From Clostridia bacterium (GTDB taxonomy: Bacteria > Bacillota > Clostridia > Oscillospirales > CAG-272), in the NCBI GenBank assembly GCA_029010655.1, contig JAQXKW010000119.1, forward strand, positions 1-8,742: a stretch of DNA of 8,742 nucleotides, given 5' to 3'. A model generated the notes under the pieces. That model did no database searches and had not been told where the DNA came from. It worked only from the letters and a program-made list of their open reading frames with translations. Below are positions 1-7,286 of this stretch, piece after piece; positions within the stretch are counted from its first letter, which is position 1, and each line of letters opens with the position of its first letter. The translations under genes were made by a program, and so were the position numbers.

Positions 1-1232
1 ATAGCCGTTGACAGAAGCTGAATGTTATATTTTCTGAATCTCCATATGGAGTACAGCTCATAGTGCTTGGGGAAGGATTTGCCCAACAGGTTGAAGGACT
101 TTCTGGGGGAAGTAACCAGGTTGGAGTTGTCCTCGGTGATAATAAGGGACATGGGCTGACGGACGGAGGTCGTTTTCATAGGCATGAACACGGACGCCAG
201 CACAACTATAAGGCTGAAAATGAATACCTTGAGCACAACCCAGCCGGAGAATGCGAAGGCAAAGCCGGAGGGAGCGTAAATAAGGTAAACCACCAGAGTT
301 GAAACCAGGACCGAGGGGATAAGCGTTACCAGCATGATAACGAACATTTCCCAGAACGCCGTAACGAACAGCATTTCAAAGTCAGCGCCGAAGGTCATAT
401 ATACGCCGTAGGTGAACTTGTACTGGTTCATTCTGATGTTGTAAATGGACATCATCAGGAACACGGACAGCACCATCATAAGAATGGCAATAATCCAGAA
501 CGACGCATTGTTAAGCTCGAAGCATATAATAATTGAAGCAAGCGTTACAAGCAGAAGCGCAATTTTGAAGGAAAAATCGAACTTAATGTTCTTGAACACG
601 ATTGCCATGAACGCCCACAGAACTATAAATACGACCACAATGAGGGCAACGTATCCGAGCATTGTGCCGAAGGATTTGCCTGTGGAATTGCCTGCGGCAC
701 GGTCCATAAGGAGCGTTCTTTCCGCAGTAAAGTTGGGGGTAGCGTATGAAGGCTCAAGCGACGCAAGCTTTGCCACGTAGAATTTTTCAAATTCCTCGCA
801 GTACTTGGCGACGGTTTCGTCGTCCGCCATCTCGCCTGTCTTGCGGTCCAGCTTTCCGAAGCGCAGATAAACGTCGTATTCGTTCTTCTGCTCTCTTGCG
901 TTATATCTCTCCTCGGTGAGATCCTCCAGAACGACATAAAGCTGTTTGGTTTCGTCCATAACGCCCATGCCGTCGGAACGCTTGTAGCCGACTATGTAAT
1001 TGTACTGTGACTGAGTCAGATCGTGCAGTACATAGTGATACTGATACTCATCGGTTATTTGCTGTGATTCGACCGAACTGTTGTTGGTGGCGGAAATCGC
1101 CATCATGCCGTAAAGCATCTGAACAATAAAGATCGCAGCGAAGAAACAGCAATACTGCTTGAAGTTGAAGAATACGCTTTTCCACGCGATTTTAATGTGC
1201 CGTGAAAGGTATTCCCAGGTTCTTTCTAACAT
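1..1232 (-). CDS. FtsX-like ABC transporter permease, N-terminal part (partial)
   Basis: My own reading of the minus strand from ATG at 1232 stays open to the left edge of the window, giving about 410 residues with no stop. The protein begins with a cytoplasmic basic segment and a first membrane helix (about 26-46), followed by a polar extracytoplasmic domain (about 48-185). Further helices lie at about 190-212, 222-238, 245-262, 296-320 and 333-350. The stretch YGVYMTFGADFEMLFV (275-290) followed by helices and SVRQPMSLI (356-364) matches the usual FtsX/MacB domain ending. After it, YSIWRFRKYNIQLL (394-407) looks like the start of a second FtsX half, so the full protein is probably a two-half permease about twice this length. 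Such permeases pair with an ABC ATPase and act in peptide export, antimicrobial peptide sensing or envelope work. No ATPase is visible here. An in-frame GTG at 1250 is an alternative start closer to the ribosome binding site. The family call is firm; the substrate is unknown. Confidence 0.82.
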   Translation of the reverse strand, partial: MLERTWEYLSRHIKIAWKSVFFNFKQYCCFFAAIFIVQMLYGMMAISATNNSSVESQQITDEYQYHYVLHDLTQSQYNYIVGYKRSDGMGVMDETKQLYVVLEDLTEERYNAREQKNEYDVYLRFGKLDRKTGEMADDETVAKYCEEFEKFYVAKLASLEPSYATPNFTAERTLLMDRAAGNSTGKSFGTMLGYVALIVVVFIVLWAFMAIVFKNIKFDFSFKIALLLVTLASIIICFELNNASFWIIAILMMVLSVFLMMSIYNIRMNQYKFTYGVYMTFGADFEMLFVTAFWEMFVIMLVTLIPSVLVSTLVVYLIYAPSGFAFAFSGWVVLKVFIFSLIVVLASVFMPMKTTSVRQPMSLIITEDNSNLVTSPRKSFNLLGKSFPKHYELYSIWRFRKYNIQLLSTA

Positions 1233-1263
1233 CGCTTTGCGGTGCCGCACCCATAGGGTACAG

Positions 1264-1275
1264 CCCCTCCTCCTT
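1264..1275 (-). promoter_or_regulatory. Strong ribosome binding site of the permease leader
   Basis: The minus strand reads AAGGAGGAGGGG. Its spacing to the ATG at 1232 is about 31 nt, too long for direct use. It lies 13 nt from an in-frame GTG at 1250 and 9 nt from an out-of-frame ATG at 1254. The GTG at 1250 may therefore be the true permease start, adding six residues, or a short leader ORF may be translated first. Confidence 0.6.
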
Positions 1276-1338
1276 AAAAAAATTGCCGGTGCAGTGATAA
1301 ATGGGCATAACTATCCCATTACATACTACTTCTAATTA

Positions 1339-1347
1339 ATTATACCA
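1339..1347 (-). promoter_or_regulatory. Extended -10 promoter of the permease gene
   Basis: The minus strand reads TGGTATAAT, a consensus extended -10 element (TGn before TATAAT at 1339-1344). No good -35 hexamer is present 17 nt upstream, as is common for extended -10 promoters. Transcription would start near 1332, giving an approximately 80-nt leader before the permease. The surrounding intergenic DNA (1251-1471) is AT-rich; apart from this promoter and the ribosome binding site I see nothing firm in it, including no convincing terminator for the hexosaminidase gene. Confidence 0.55.
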
Positions 1348-1471
1348 TTGGTTTGAGAAAAATGCAGGATTTATTTCAAATAATTTATAACAAAATTGCG
1401 CCGCTGTTTTTGTGCAAAATGTCATAATAGGTCAAAATGCGATTGTTTTCGGTGAAAAAACGGCAGAATGT

Positions 1472-2911
1472 TTATTTTAGTAATTTGCCTAAAACAGCGT
1501 CTGTTTCCCTGAGCGCCGCATTAATATCGGGGAAGGCACGTATTTTCTCCCGATTCCAGAGATTTTCGCTGATAAAGGGAAGTCTCTCGCGGATTTTTTC
1601 AAGCTCGTCACGGTGTCCGTCCTCTTTTGTGGGGAAAGCCTTTTCAATAGTGTCGCCCCAGGAGGAAAGCTGTCCGCCTATCATTTTTTCGTCGGGAGCA
1701 AGCCGCATCATTCCGTTTTTGTAGGGGGAGGCGTCGTTAATGGTGCCGTAGGAGCATACGTCCCAGTTGTAGCAATCCTCCAGAGGATAGAACCAGGTGG
1801 GGGTGACAACGTAGGTGGGGAGCCATGAGCAGTTTATAATCTCAAAGCCGCCCTCCAAAAGCTCGCCGGGAAGCTGATAGCTTGAATCGAACACCATAAC
1901 CGCCGCTTCTTTGGGCACCATGCCGTTGGTAGCCTTGTGAAAGCCCTCCCAAACTATGGGGCGCTTTCCGCAGGAGAGAACCGCCTCGGCGTTGCTTTTT
2001 ATAAAATATGCAAGATAGCGGAGCATTATATATTCCGCACCGGTCATGCCGGGAGCGTCGTCGTCAATTGAAAAGCCGCATTTTTTGCCGAATTCGGTGC
2101 ATTCGTCATTATCCAGCCACCAGCCCAGCCTTGATTCGTCGCCGCCTATATGTATATACTCGGAATGGGGGAACATGGCGCAGATTTCTCTGTATATGTC
2201 GCCCACAGCGCCGACGGCTTTCTCGCTGAAGGTAATAATGCCCTCTTTTCCGAATATTTCGGGATATGCTTTAAGTATTGCGGTGGAGTGACCGGGGGTG
2301 TCCACCTCGGGGATTATCCCCACGTGACGGGATGCGGCGTATTCGTCCAGCTCAGCAATTTCGGCAAATGTAAAACATTTGCCCTCCGTGGACAGCTTGG
2401 GAAATTTTTCGGAGGGAAGGGTGTAGCTTTCGTCGTCGCTGAAATGAATATGAAGATATTTTACCTTGTAGAAATAACACAGGTCTACGTATTTTTTCAG
2501 CTCGTCAAGGGTGTGAAAACTGCGGGCGCAGTCTATCATAAGCCCGCGGTAGCCGAAATCGGGAGAATCCCATACGGTAAGGGCGGGGAGTATGAGCTTT
2601 CCGTCTCTTATACGGGATAATTGCAGAAGCGTTGCAAAGGCGTAGGAGGCTCCGTCGGAGTCAAAGGCGTAAACCGTAACTCCCTCGGAATCTGCCGTCA
2701 GTCTGTATTCGCCGGGGTACAAAAGGTCTGTCTTTACCGTGGAAATACCGTTGTCGGCAAACGTCAAATTTTCGCCGGTGCATTTTTTCATTTGCTCTGC
2801 AAAAACCAGAGCCTCGGCGTCAAAATCCCCGTGACGGAGCGCAGGGTCGAAAAAAAGAACCTTTTCCTTACAGCTTACGCCCTTGGGGGTGGGAATAACA
2901 TTGAGTTTCAT
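1472..2911 (-). CDS. GH20 family beta-N-acetylhexosaminidase, cytoplasmic
   Basis: This 479-residue glycoside hydrolase family 20 enzyme would remove terminal beta-linked GlcNAc or GalNAc from chitin, mucin or peptidoglycan fragments through substrate-assisted catalysis. Residues 1-115 form the GH20b-type N-terminal domain; the TIM barrel starts at YRGLMIDCAR (121-130, with the substrate-binding Arg). Other family motifs are HIHFSDDESY (154-163), IPEVDTPGHS (200-209), HIGGDES with the catalytic Asp258-Glu259 pair (254-260), VWEG (320-323) and GGQLSSWGD (412-420). The two catalytic acids are intact. There is no signal peptide or membrane segment, so it should act inside the cell on imported oligosaccharides. 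AAGGAG lies 8 nt before the ATG, which supports this start. It is transcribed divergently from glyA and stands alone; no sugar transporter is adjacent. Exact substrate is not predictable. Confidence 0.93.
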   Translation of the reverse strand: MKLNVIPTPKGVSCKEKVLFFDPALRHGDFDAEALVFAEQMKKCTGENLTFADNGISTVKTDLLYPGEYRLTADSEGVTVYAFDSDGASYAFATLLQLSRIRDGKLILPALTVWDSPDFGYRGLMIDCARSFHTLDELKKYVDLCYFYKVKYLHIHFSDDESYTLPSEKFPKLSTEGKCFTFAEIAELDEYAASRHVGIIPEVDTPGHSTAILKAYPEIFGKEGIITFSEKAVGAVGDIYREICAMFPHSEYIHIGGDESRLGWWLDNDECTEFGKKCGFSIDDDAPGMTGAEYIMLRYLAYFIKSNAEAVLSCGKRPIVWEGFHKATNGMVPKEAAVMVFDSSYQLPGELLEGGFEIINCSWLPTYVVTPTWFYPLEDCYNWDVCSYGTINDASPYKNGMMRLAPDEKMIGGQLSSWGDTIEKAFPTKEDGHRDELEKIRERLPFISENLWNREKIRAFPDINAALRETDAVLGKLLK

Positions 2912-2928
2912 AAGTATGCTCCTTTATG

Positions 2929-2958
2929 CTTTACGGCAGGCACTTTTCTGCCGTAAAG
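2929..2958 (-). promoter_or_regulatory. Perfect inverted repeat in the hexosaminidase 5' leader
   Basis: CTTTACGGCAG (2929-2939) and CTGCCGTAAAG (2948-2958) are exact reverse complements, an 11-bp stem with an 8-nt loop. On the minus-strand transcript it begins only a few nucleotides after the predicted start site and ends just upstream of the ribosome binding site. It could be an operator for a dimeric repressor overlapping the transcription start, or a 5' mRNA hairpin that affects stability or translation. The repeat is seen directly; its function is inferred. Confidence 0.55.
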
Positions 2959-2970
2959 GCCGTTTTTGGT

Positions 2971-2999
2971 ATTTTACCACATTTTCGCCCGTATTACAA
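2971..2999 (-). promoter_or_regulatory. Promoter of the hexosaminidase gene
   Basis: On the minus strand, TTGTAA (-35, 2994-2999) is followed after exactly 17 nt by TAAAAT (-10, 2971-2976), preceded by TGG as in an extended -10. The start site would be near 2964, directly before the 11-bp inverted repeat. It faces away from the glyA promoter, and the two -35 boxes are about 45 nt apart. Confidence 0.65.
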
Positions 3000-3043
3000 G
3001 AAGCGGGACATTATTTTATCGGCAATAAAGTTCGGGAAAAATA

Positions 3044-3072
3044 TTGATTTTGGGTAAGAGATAATGTATAAT
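3044..3072 (+). promoter_or_regulatory. Promoter of the glyA transcription unit
   Basis: TTGATT (-35, 3044-3049), a 17-nt spacer and a perfect TATAAT (-10, 3067-3072) form a housekeeping sigma-A type promoter. Transcription would start near 3079, giving a leader of only about 32 nt, too short for a riboswitch. GGAG at 3100-3103 is the ribosome binding site, 7 nt before the glyA ATG. Confidence 0.75.
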
Positions 3073-3110
3073 GGTAGGAAAGATTAATAAATGAGAAACG
3101 GAGCTATAAA

Positions 3111-4352
3111 ATGGTCAATTCGGTAATTGATTTTTTGAAAAAGGCAGACCCTGAAATAGGCAATGCTGTGGAAGCGGAGTATAAAAGGGAAAAGAGAGGT
3201 CTTGAGCTTATCGCCAGCGAGAACGTGGTGTCCGAGGCGGTAATGATGGCAATGGGCACTCCCCTTACCAATAAATATGCGGAGGGCTATCCTCAGCACA
3301 GATATTACGGCGGCTGCGAGTGCGTAGACGTGGTGGAGCAGATTGCCATTGACCGTGCCTGCCAGCTTTTCGGCGCAGAGCACGCAAACGTACAGCCCCA
3401 TTCCGGCGCACAGGCAAATACTGCCGTGTACCTTGCGCTTCTTGAGCACGGGGACACGGTTATGGGCATGAATCTTGCCCACGGCGGACATCTTACCCAC
3501 GGAAGCCCCGTAAACTTTTCGGGTATCAACTATAATTTCGTGCCCTACGGCGTAAACGACGACGGCTTTATCGACTATGACGAAATGGAGCGCATTGCAA
3601 AGGAAAATCACCCCAAGCTCATAGTTGCGGGCGCGTCCGCTTACCCCAGAGTAATTGATTTTGAAAGAATTTCCGCCATTGCAAAAAGCGTGGGCGCTCT
3701 GTTTATGGTGGATATGGCACATATAGCAGGTCTTGTTGCCGCAGGGCTTCATCCGTCTCCCGTTCCCTATGCGGACGTGGTAACCACTACCACCCATAAA
3801 ACCCTGAGAGGTCCCAGAGGCGGGCTTATCCTCTGCCGAGAGGAGTTCAAAAAGGCAATAAATAAAGCGATTTTCCCCGGAATGCAGGGCGGCCCCCTTG
3901 AGCATATTATCGCCGCAAAGGCGGTGTGCTTCGGCGAGGCGCTGAAGCCCGAATTCAAGGTTTATCAGCAGAATATTATCAATAACGCAAAGGCTTTGGC
4001 AGACGGTCTTGTTGCCGAGGGCTTCAATCTTGTCTCCGGCGGCACGGACAACCACCTTATGCTGCTTGATTTGAGAAATAAGCATATAACGGGAAAAGAG
4101 CTTGAGCAGAGACTGGATAAGGTTTACATTACCGTTAATAAAAACGCCGTTCCCGGCGACCCGGAAAAGCCTTTCGTAACAAGCGGTATCCGTGTGGGAA
4201 CTCCTGCCGTTACCACAAGAGGTCTGAATACGGAGGATATGAAAACTCTCGCCCGGCTTATTTCTCTCACGGTTTCCGATTTTGAGAACTCTGCGGATTA
4301 TATCCGTGCAGAGGTTACAAAGCTCTGCGAGAAATATCCCCTTTACGAATAA
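3111..4352 (+). CDS. glyA: Serine hydroxymethyltransferase
   Basis: A 413-residue cytoplasmic PLP enzyme that converts serine and tetrahydrofolate to glycine and 5,10-methylenetetrahydrofolate, the main source of one-carbon units. Family motifs are all present: LELIASENVVS (31-41), NKYAEGYP(Q)HRYYGG (54-68), HSGAQAN (97-103), the PLP-contacting DMAHIAGLVAAG (201-212), TTTTHKTLRGPRGG with the Schiff-base Lys230 (225-238), FPGMQGGP (255-262) and SGIRVGTPA (358-366), whose Arg361 binds the substrate carboxylate. Length is typical of bacterial GlyA. The start is supported by GGAG 7 nt upstream and by normal family N-terminal length. It is the first gene of the plus-strand cluster; the next gene follows after 14 nt with no terminator, so co-transcription is likely. 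Confidence 0.98.
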   Translation: MVNSVIDFLKKADPEIGNAVEAEYKREKRGLELIASENVVSEAVMMAMGTPLTNKYAEGYPQHRYYGGCECVDVVEQIAIDRACQLFGAEHANVQPHSGAQANTAVYLALLEHGDTVMGMNLAHGGHLTHGSPVNFSGINYNFVPYGVNDDGFIDYDEMERIAKENHPKLIVAGASAYPRVIDFERISAIAKSVGALFMVDMAHIAGLVAAGLHPSPVPYADVVTTTTHKTLRGPRGGLILCREEFKKAINKAIFPGMQGGPLEHIIAAKAVCFGEALKPEFKVYQQNIINNAKALADGLVAEGFNLVSGGTDNHLMLLDLRNKHITGKELEQRLDKVYITVNKNAVPGDPEKPFVTSGIRVGTPAVTTRGLNTEDMKTLARLISLTVSDFENSADYIRAEVTKLCEKYPLYE

Positions 4353-4366
4353 CTTTTGGAGATAAT

Positions 4367-4900
4367 ATGAGAAAAAGTATCAGATTTACGGCGCTTGTTC
4401 TTGCCGTTCTAATGTGTGCGGCAGCATTTGCAGGCTGTTCAAAGAAAGACCCCGACACACCCTCCGGAATGAAGCTGGCGTCAAGCGAGGACACGGATTA
4501 CAGAATGTATGTTCCCGAAAACTGGCGTGTGGACAAATCCACGCTTTATACTGCGGCGTACTATTCCTCCGGAGACGCTACCAGCATTTCCGCCACCGCA
4601 TACGGCATGAATTACGACGATACCACCGTCGACGACTGGTTTGAGGGCTTCACGGAGGAATTTAAGGAAATCTATACCGATGTGACCGAGGCAGAAGCCG
4701 AGGAGGCAAAGCTGGGGGGAGTAGACGGGAAAAAGTACACCTTCAGCGGCACGCTCAACGAAAAGGTATATAATTATATAATCGTGGCGGTGCTCCGTCA
4801 GAACTATATTTATTATATAACCTATACTTCCACTCCGGAGTATTATTCCGACCATCTGGAAGAGCTTGACGACGTGATAAGATATTTTGAATTTAAGTGA
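4367..4900 (+). CDS. Small lipoprotein with a PsbP-like domain
   Basis: A 177-residue exported protein. The N-terminus has positive charges (MRKSIR), a hydrophobic core (8-22) and a lipobox-like FAGC, with Cys24 as the predicted lipidated residue, followed by a short polar linker. The rest (about 35-177) has the shape of the PsbP/Mog1-like fold: a YRMYVPENW segment (46-54) near the start and a YIYYITYTSTPEYYSDHLEELDDVIRYFEF-like ending, as in small clostridial PsbP-related lipoproteins of unknown role. The domain call is by pattern only. GGAG lies 6 nt before the ATG. It sits 14 nt after glyA and 1 nt before the cysteine desulfurase, so it is probably translated from the glyA message. A link to glycine or one-carbon metabolism is not evident; its function is unknown. 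Confidence 0.85.
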   Translation: MRKSIRFTALVLAVLMCAAAFAGCSKKDPDTPSGMKLASSEDTDYRMYVPENWRVDKSTLYTAAYYSSGDATSISATAYGMNYDDTTVDDWFEGFTEEFKEIYTDVTEAEAEEAKLGGVDGKKYTFSGTLNEKVYNYIIVAVLRQNYIYYITYTSTPEYYSDHLEELDDVIRYFEFK

Positions 4901-4901
4901 T

Positions 4902-6053
4902 ATGATATATTTTGACAACAGCGCAACCACAAAGCCGTCCGAGGCCTCTCTCACAAAAATGAGAGAGGCTCTCTGCGTTTCGTTCGGAAATCCGGGGTCT
5001 GTGCACCTTGCGGGAAACGATGCGAGAAGGCTTCTTGACGAAGCCAGAAAAAGCGTGGGGGAAACCTTCGGAATACGCCGTGCCGCCGACGGGGAAGTGA
5101 TTTTTACTTCGGGAGGAAGCGAAGCCAATAACCTTGCAATGTTCGGCTCTATCCGTGCAAAGGTTCGGAACGGAGGACAAGTATTCATAACGGACGGGGA
5201 ACACGCCTCCGTGGAAAACGCCGCACGGGAGCTTGAAAAGTTCGGCTTTCAGGTTCTGCGAATTCCCACCGTCGGAGGAGCGCTTGACCTTGATTTTATA
5301 GAAAAGAATGCGGATAAAGGCGTTGTGCTTGCGGCAATGATGCTGGTAAATAACGAGACGGGCGCCCTTTACGATATAAAATCCGCCGCAGAGATAATCC
5401 GTGAAAAATCGCCTAAAGCGTTTATCCATTGCGACGCAGTTCAAGGGTATCTGAAGGTGAAATGTACCCCGAAAAGCCTCGGCGTGGATTCAATGGCGGT
5501 AAGCGCACATAAAATATACGCCCCCAAGGGCGCAGGCGCATTATATGTAACAAACGAGGTGCTTCGGGCAAAAAGGCTTGCGCCGCATATTATAGGCGGA
5601 GGTCAGGAAACGGGACTTCGCAGCGGAACGGAAAACGTACCGGCAATCGCCGCCTTCGGTGCGGCGGCAAGGGAGGGCATGGCACAGCTTGAAAGCCGCC
5701 GCAAGGCCGCAGAGGAATTAAGCGAATACCTGATAGAGAAAATTGAGGGCACGGTTCGCATAAACCGACCCGAAAAGGGAATTGCGAATATTATCAACAT
5801 AACGCTCCCCCAAATAAAGAGTGAAACCATGCTGAATTTCATGTCGCAGAAGGGAATCTGCATCAGCGCAGGCTCCGCCTGCTCCGCAAGAAGCCACGGT
5901 GTAAGCCGTGCACTGACCGCCTTCGGGCTCTCAGAGAGCGAAGCGGACTGCTCCGTGCGTATAAGCCTTTCCCATCTCAATACTAAAGAGGAAGCAGACA
6001 TTTTCGCAAAAGAGCTTGAAGCGGCAATAGGAAGCCTTGTAAGGAAGAGATAA
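4902..6053 (+). CDS. Cysteine desulfurase, NifS/IscS family
   Basis: A 383-residue class V PLP aminotransferase-fold enzyme that takes sulfur from cysteine, leaving alanine, and passes it on as a persulfide for Fe-S clusters or thiolated tRNA and cofactors. The start MIYFDNSATTKPS is the classic family N-terminus. Key residues: EHASVEN with His101 (100-106), LVNNETG (148-154), HCDAVQ with Asp178 and Gln181 (176-181), the PLP Lys204 in SAHKIYAPKG, SGTEN (241-245) and the catalytic Cys327 in SAGSACSAR (322-330). The loop is of the IscS/NifS (group I) kind rather than SufS. I chose the ATG at 4902 over an upstream in-frame TTG at 4887 because it gives the conserved N-terminus; it begins 1 nt after the lipoprotein stop with only a weak Shine-Dalgarno sequence, which suggests translational coupling. 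No iscU, sufU or thiI lies next to it, so the sulfur acceptor is unknown and a nifS or iscS label cannot be chosen. Confidence 0.95.
   Translation: MIYFDNSATTKPSEASLTKMREALCVSFGNPGSVHLAGNDARRLLDEARKSVGETFGIRRAADGEVIFTSGGSEANNLAMFGSIRAKVRNGGQVFITDGEHASVENAARELEKFGFQVLRIPTVGGALDLDFIEKNADKGVVLAAMMLVNNETGALYDIKSAAEIIREKSPKAFIHCDAVQGYLKVKCTPKSLGVDSMAVSAHKIYAPKGAGALYVTNEVLRAKRLAPHIIGGGQETGLRSGTENVPAIAAFGAAAREGMAQLESRRKAAEELSEYLIEKIEGTVRINRPEKGIANIINITLPQIKSETMLNFMSQKGICISAGSACSARSHGVSRALTAFGLSESEADCSVRISLSHLNTKEEADIFAKELEAAIGSLVRKR
4944..4969 (+). other. Perfect 10-bp hairpin inside the start of the desulfurase gene
   Basis: GCCTCTCTCA (4944-4953) and TGAGAGAGGC (4960-4969) are exact reverse complements around a 6-nt CAAAAA loop, 42 nt after the ATG. 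The codons here lie in a weakly conserved part of the protein (SEASLTKMREAL). The RNA stem could slow ribosomes or affect message processing between the lipoprotein and the desulfurase. It may also be a chance result of codon choice. Confidence 0.45.
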
Positions 6054-6118
6054 TTACTTAGGAAAAACTTGGAGAGAAAACACAGCAGAAACAAATTTCT
6101 TATTACATGAGGTGACGT

Positions 6119-6727
6119 ATGAAAAAAGTCGCAGTACCGAAATCGGTAAAGAAAAAAGTTTTCCGTGAAATACTTATAAGATTTGTGAAACTGGTAATCT
6201 TTCTTGCCATAGCATATGTAATATCCGATTGGCTATGGGTGGAAAATACGGATAATTTGAATTTCAAATCTGCCGGACCCACAACAGTAACGGTAGTATT
6301 GTATGTTTTACCGTTTGTTTTCAGCGGAATTCCGGTGAAGCTCATAGATAAAAACTGGTACGGTAAAATAATCTCTATTGAAACCGAAACGGTAAAATCA
6401 AGAGAAAAGATTTCCGAAACCGTAGACCGCAACCATTATCTTAAACAGATTGCACTTATAGAAACTCCCGACGGAAAGCTGCATGAAAAAAGAATATACG
6501 ACGAAGGTACGCTCCTCCACGAAAATGCAGGGGAAGTGTATTCGGTAGGTGATACGGTAGTTCATGCTTACGGAACCGATTATCTTGTTCCTCTGAGAAA
6601 CAAAAATGATACAAAAAAGCGTGTCGTATGCGCATACTGCGGTTTTAAGAGTCCAAATGGCACGGACATCTGCCAGAATTGCGGATGCTCTACGGAAATT
6701 TATCTCGTTGACAGCGCAAAAAAGTGA
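6119..6727 (+). CDS. Membrane protein with C-terminal zinc ribbon, unknown function
   Basis: A 202-residue protein that I do not recognise. A lysine-rich cytoplasmic start (1-20) leads into two predicted membrane helices (about 22-41 and 56-76), which would place both ends in the cytoplasm. The region 80-160 looks like a small beta-rich domain (GKIISIETETV, then GDTVVHAYGTDYLVPLRNK). It ends in a four-cysteine zinc ribbon with CAYC and CQNC knuckles (Cys171, 174, 185, 188; Cys190 is an extra). GAGGTG lies a few nt before the ATG. It follows the desulfurase after 65 nt with no visible terminator and no clear promoter, and is followed 7 nt later by another membrane gene, so the two are probably expressed together. 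It appears more AT-rich than glyA and the desulfurase. Zinc ribbons of this type in Firmicutes membrane proteins are common but rarely characterised. Confidence 0.85.
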   Translation: MKKVAVPKSVKKKVFREILIRFVKLVIFLAIAYVISDWLWVENTDNLNFKSAGPTTVTVVLYVLPFVFSGIPVKLIDKNWYGKIISIETETVKSREKISETVDRNHYLKQIALIETPDGKLHEKRIYDEGTLLHENAGEVYSVGDTVVHAYGTDYLVPLRNKNDTKKRVVCAYCGFKSPNGTDICQNCGCSTEIYLVDSAKK

Positions 6728-6734
6728 GAAAAAT

Positions 6735-7262
6735 ATGAAAAAAGTATCATATTTTATTACATGGATGCTGACTGTCTGGGGAGTATCTTTGTTTAGCTTT
6801 TTTGCTGTATATCCGGCTATCACATGGTTCAGTCAGGAGAATTTCCCGCCTTTAACCCCAAATATTCTGCTTTTGATATGGGCAGGGCAATTGGCTTTAC
6901 ATTGCGTTGCTTTGGCGCTTCTTATCAGCGGCGTCAGCAAAAAACAGAATTTAGGCGGTGTGGTTATGCCTTTGTCTGCGGTTGTTATAAATCAGACAGC
7001 GGCATCAGCGGTCTATATTATTGTGGCAATAGTAAGTAAATATAACGAAAAGTTGTATTATTCTTTGCATCTTATAACAGATGTCATAAATAAATATGTT
7101 CCCGGTACTGTATCCGAGCAAAATCAAAGCAAATGGCTTTTGATACTGTGTATTGTCCACATGATAATATTCAGTGCAGTTGCAGTAATTTTCTACTTTA
7201 TCGAAAGGACAAGACAGGAGGAACTGTTAAAAAAGGGCATGGAGCCGTTGGAAAACTGCTGA
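6735..7262 (+). CDS. Four-helix membrane protein, unknown function
   Basis: A 175-residue integral membrane protein with predicted helices at about 8-31, 43-66, 76-100 and 134-156, and a charged cytoplasmic tail (ERTRQEELLKKG, 157-168). I see no catalytic or binding motif and do not recognise a family. The reading frame is open further upstream to 6606, but that part is translated across the zinc-ribbon gene in another frame and is not membrane-like. The ATG at 6735, 7 nt after the preceding stop, gives a normal MKK start followed by the first helix, though its Shine-Dalgarno sequence (GTGAG) is weak, which suggests coupled translation. It is the last gene of the cluster; a rho-independent terminator begins 24 nt after its stop. 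Like its upstream neighbour it appears AT-rich compared with glyA. Confidence 0.82.
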   Translation: MKKVSYFITWMLTVWGVSLFSFFAVYPAITWFSQENFPPLTPNILLLIWAGQLALHCVALALLISGVSKKQNLGGVVMPLSAVVINQTAASAVYIIVAIVSKYNEKLYYSLHLITDVINKYVPGTVSEQNQSKWLLILCIVHMIIFSAVAVIFYFIERTRQEELLKKGMEPLENC

Positions 7263-7286
7263 CGAACATATGGCGAAAATCAAAAC

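Noticed and set aside
2930..2970. Rho-independent terminator on the plus strand
   Set aside because: The 11-bp stem is followed by GGCCG before a short T-run, and no plus-strand gene precedes it. Its place in the hexosaminidase leader explains it better.
3073..3110. Possible glycine riboswitch before glyA
   Set aside because: The leader from the predicted start site to the ATG is only about 32 nt, far too short for any riboswitch aptamer.
3084..4085. Long open frame (333 codons) on the minus strand
   Set aside because: It lies wholly antisense to glyA, whose motifs and catalytic lysine are beyond doubt. Its translation resembles no family and is rich in Cys and His, as expected from a shadow of GC-biased codons.
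4912..4917. Perfect TTGACA, possible internal -35 box for the desulfurase
   Set aside because: It encodes the conserved FDN of the protein and lies after the start codon. No -10 hexamer is found 16-18 nt downstream.
4481..5188. Minus-strand open frame of 235 codons
   Set aside because: It crosses the lipoprotein and the conserved N-terminus of the cysteine desulfurase on the opposite strand, has no ribosome binding site and no recognisable domain.
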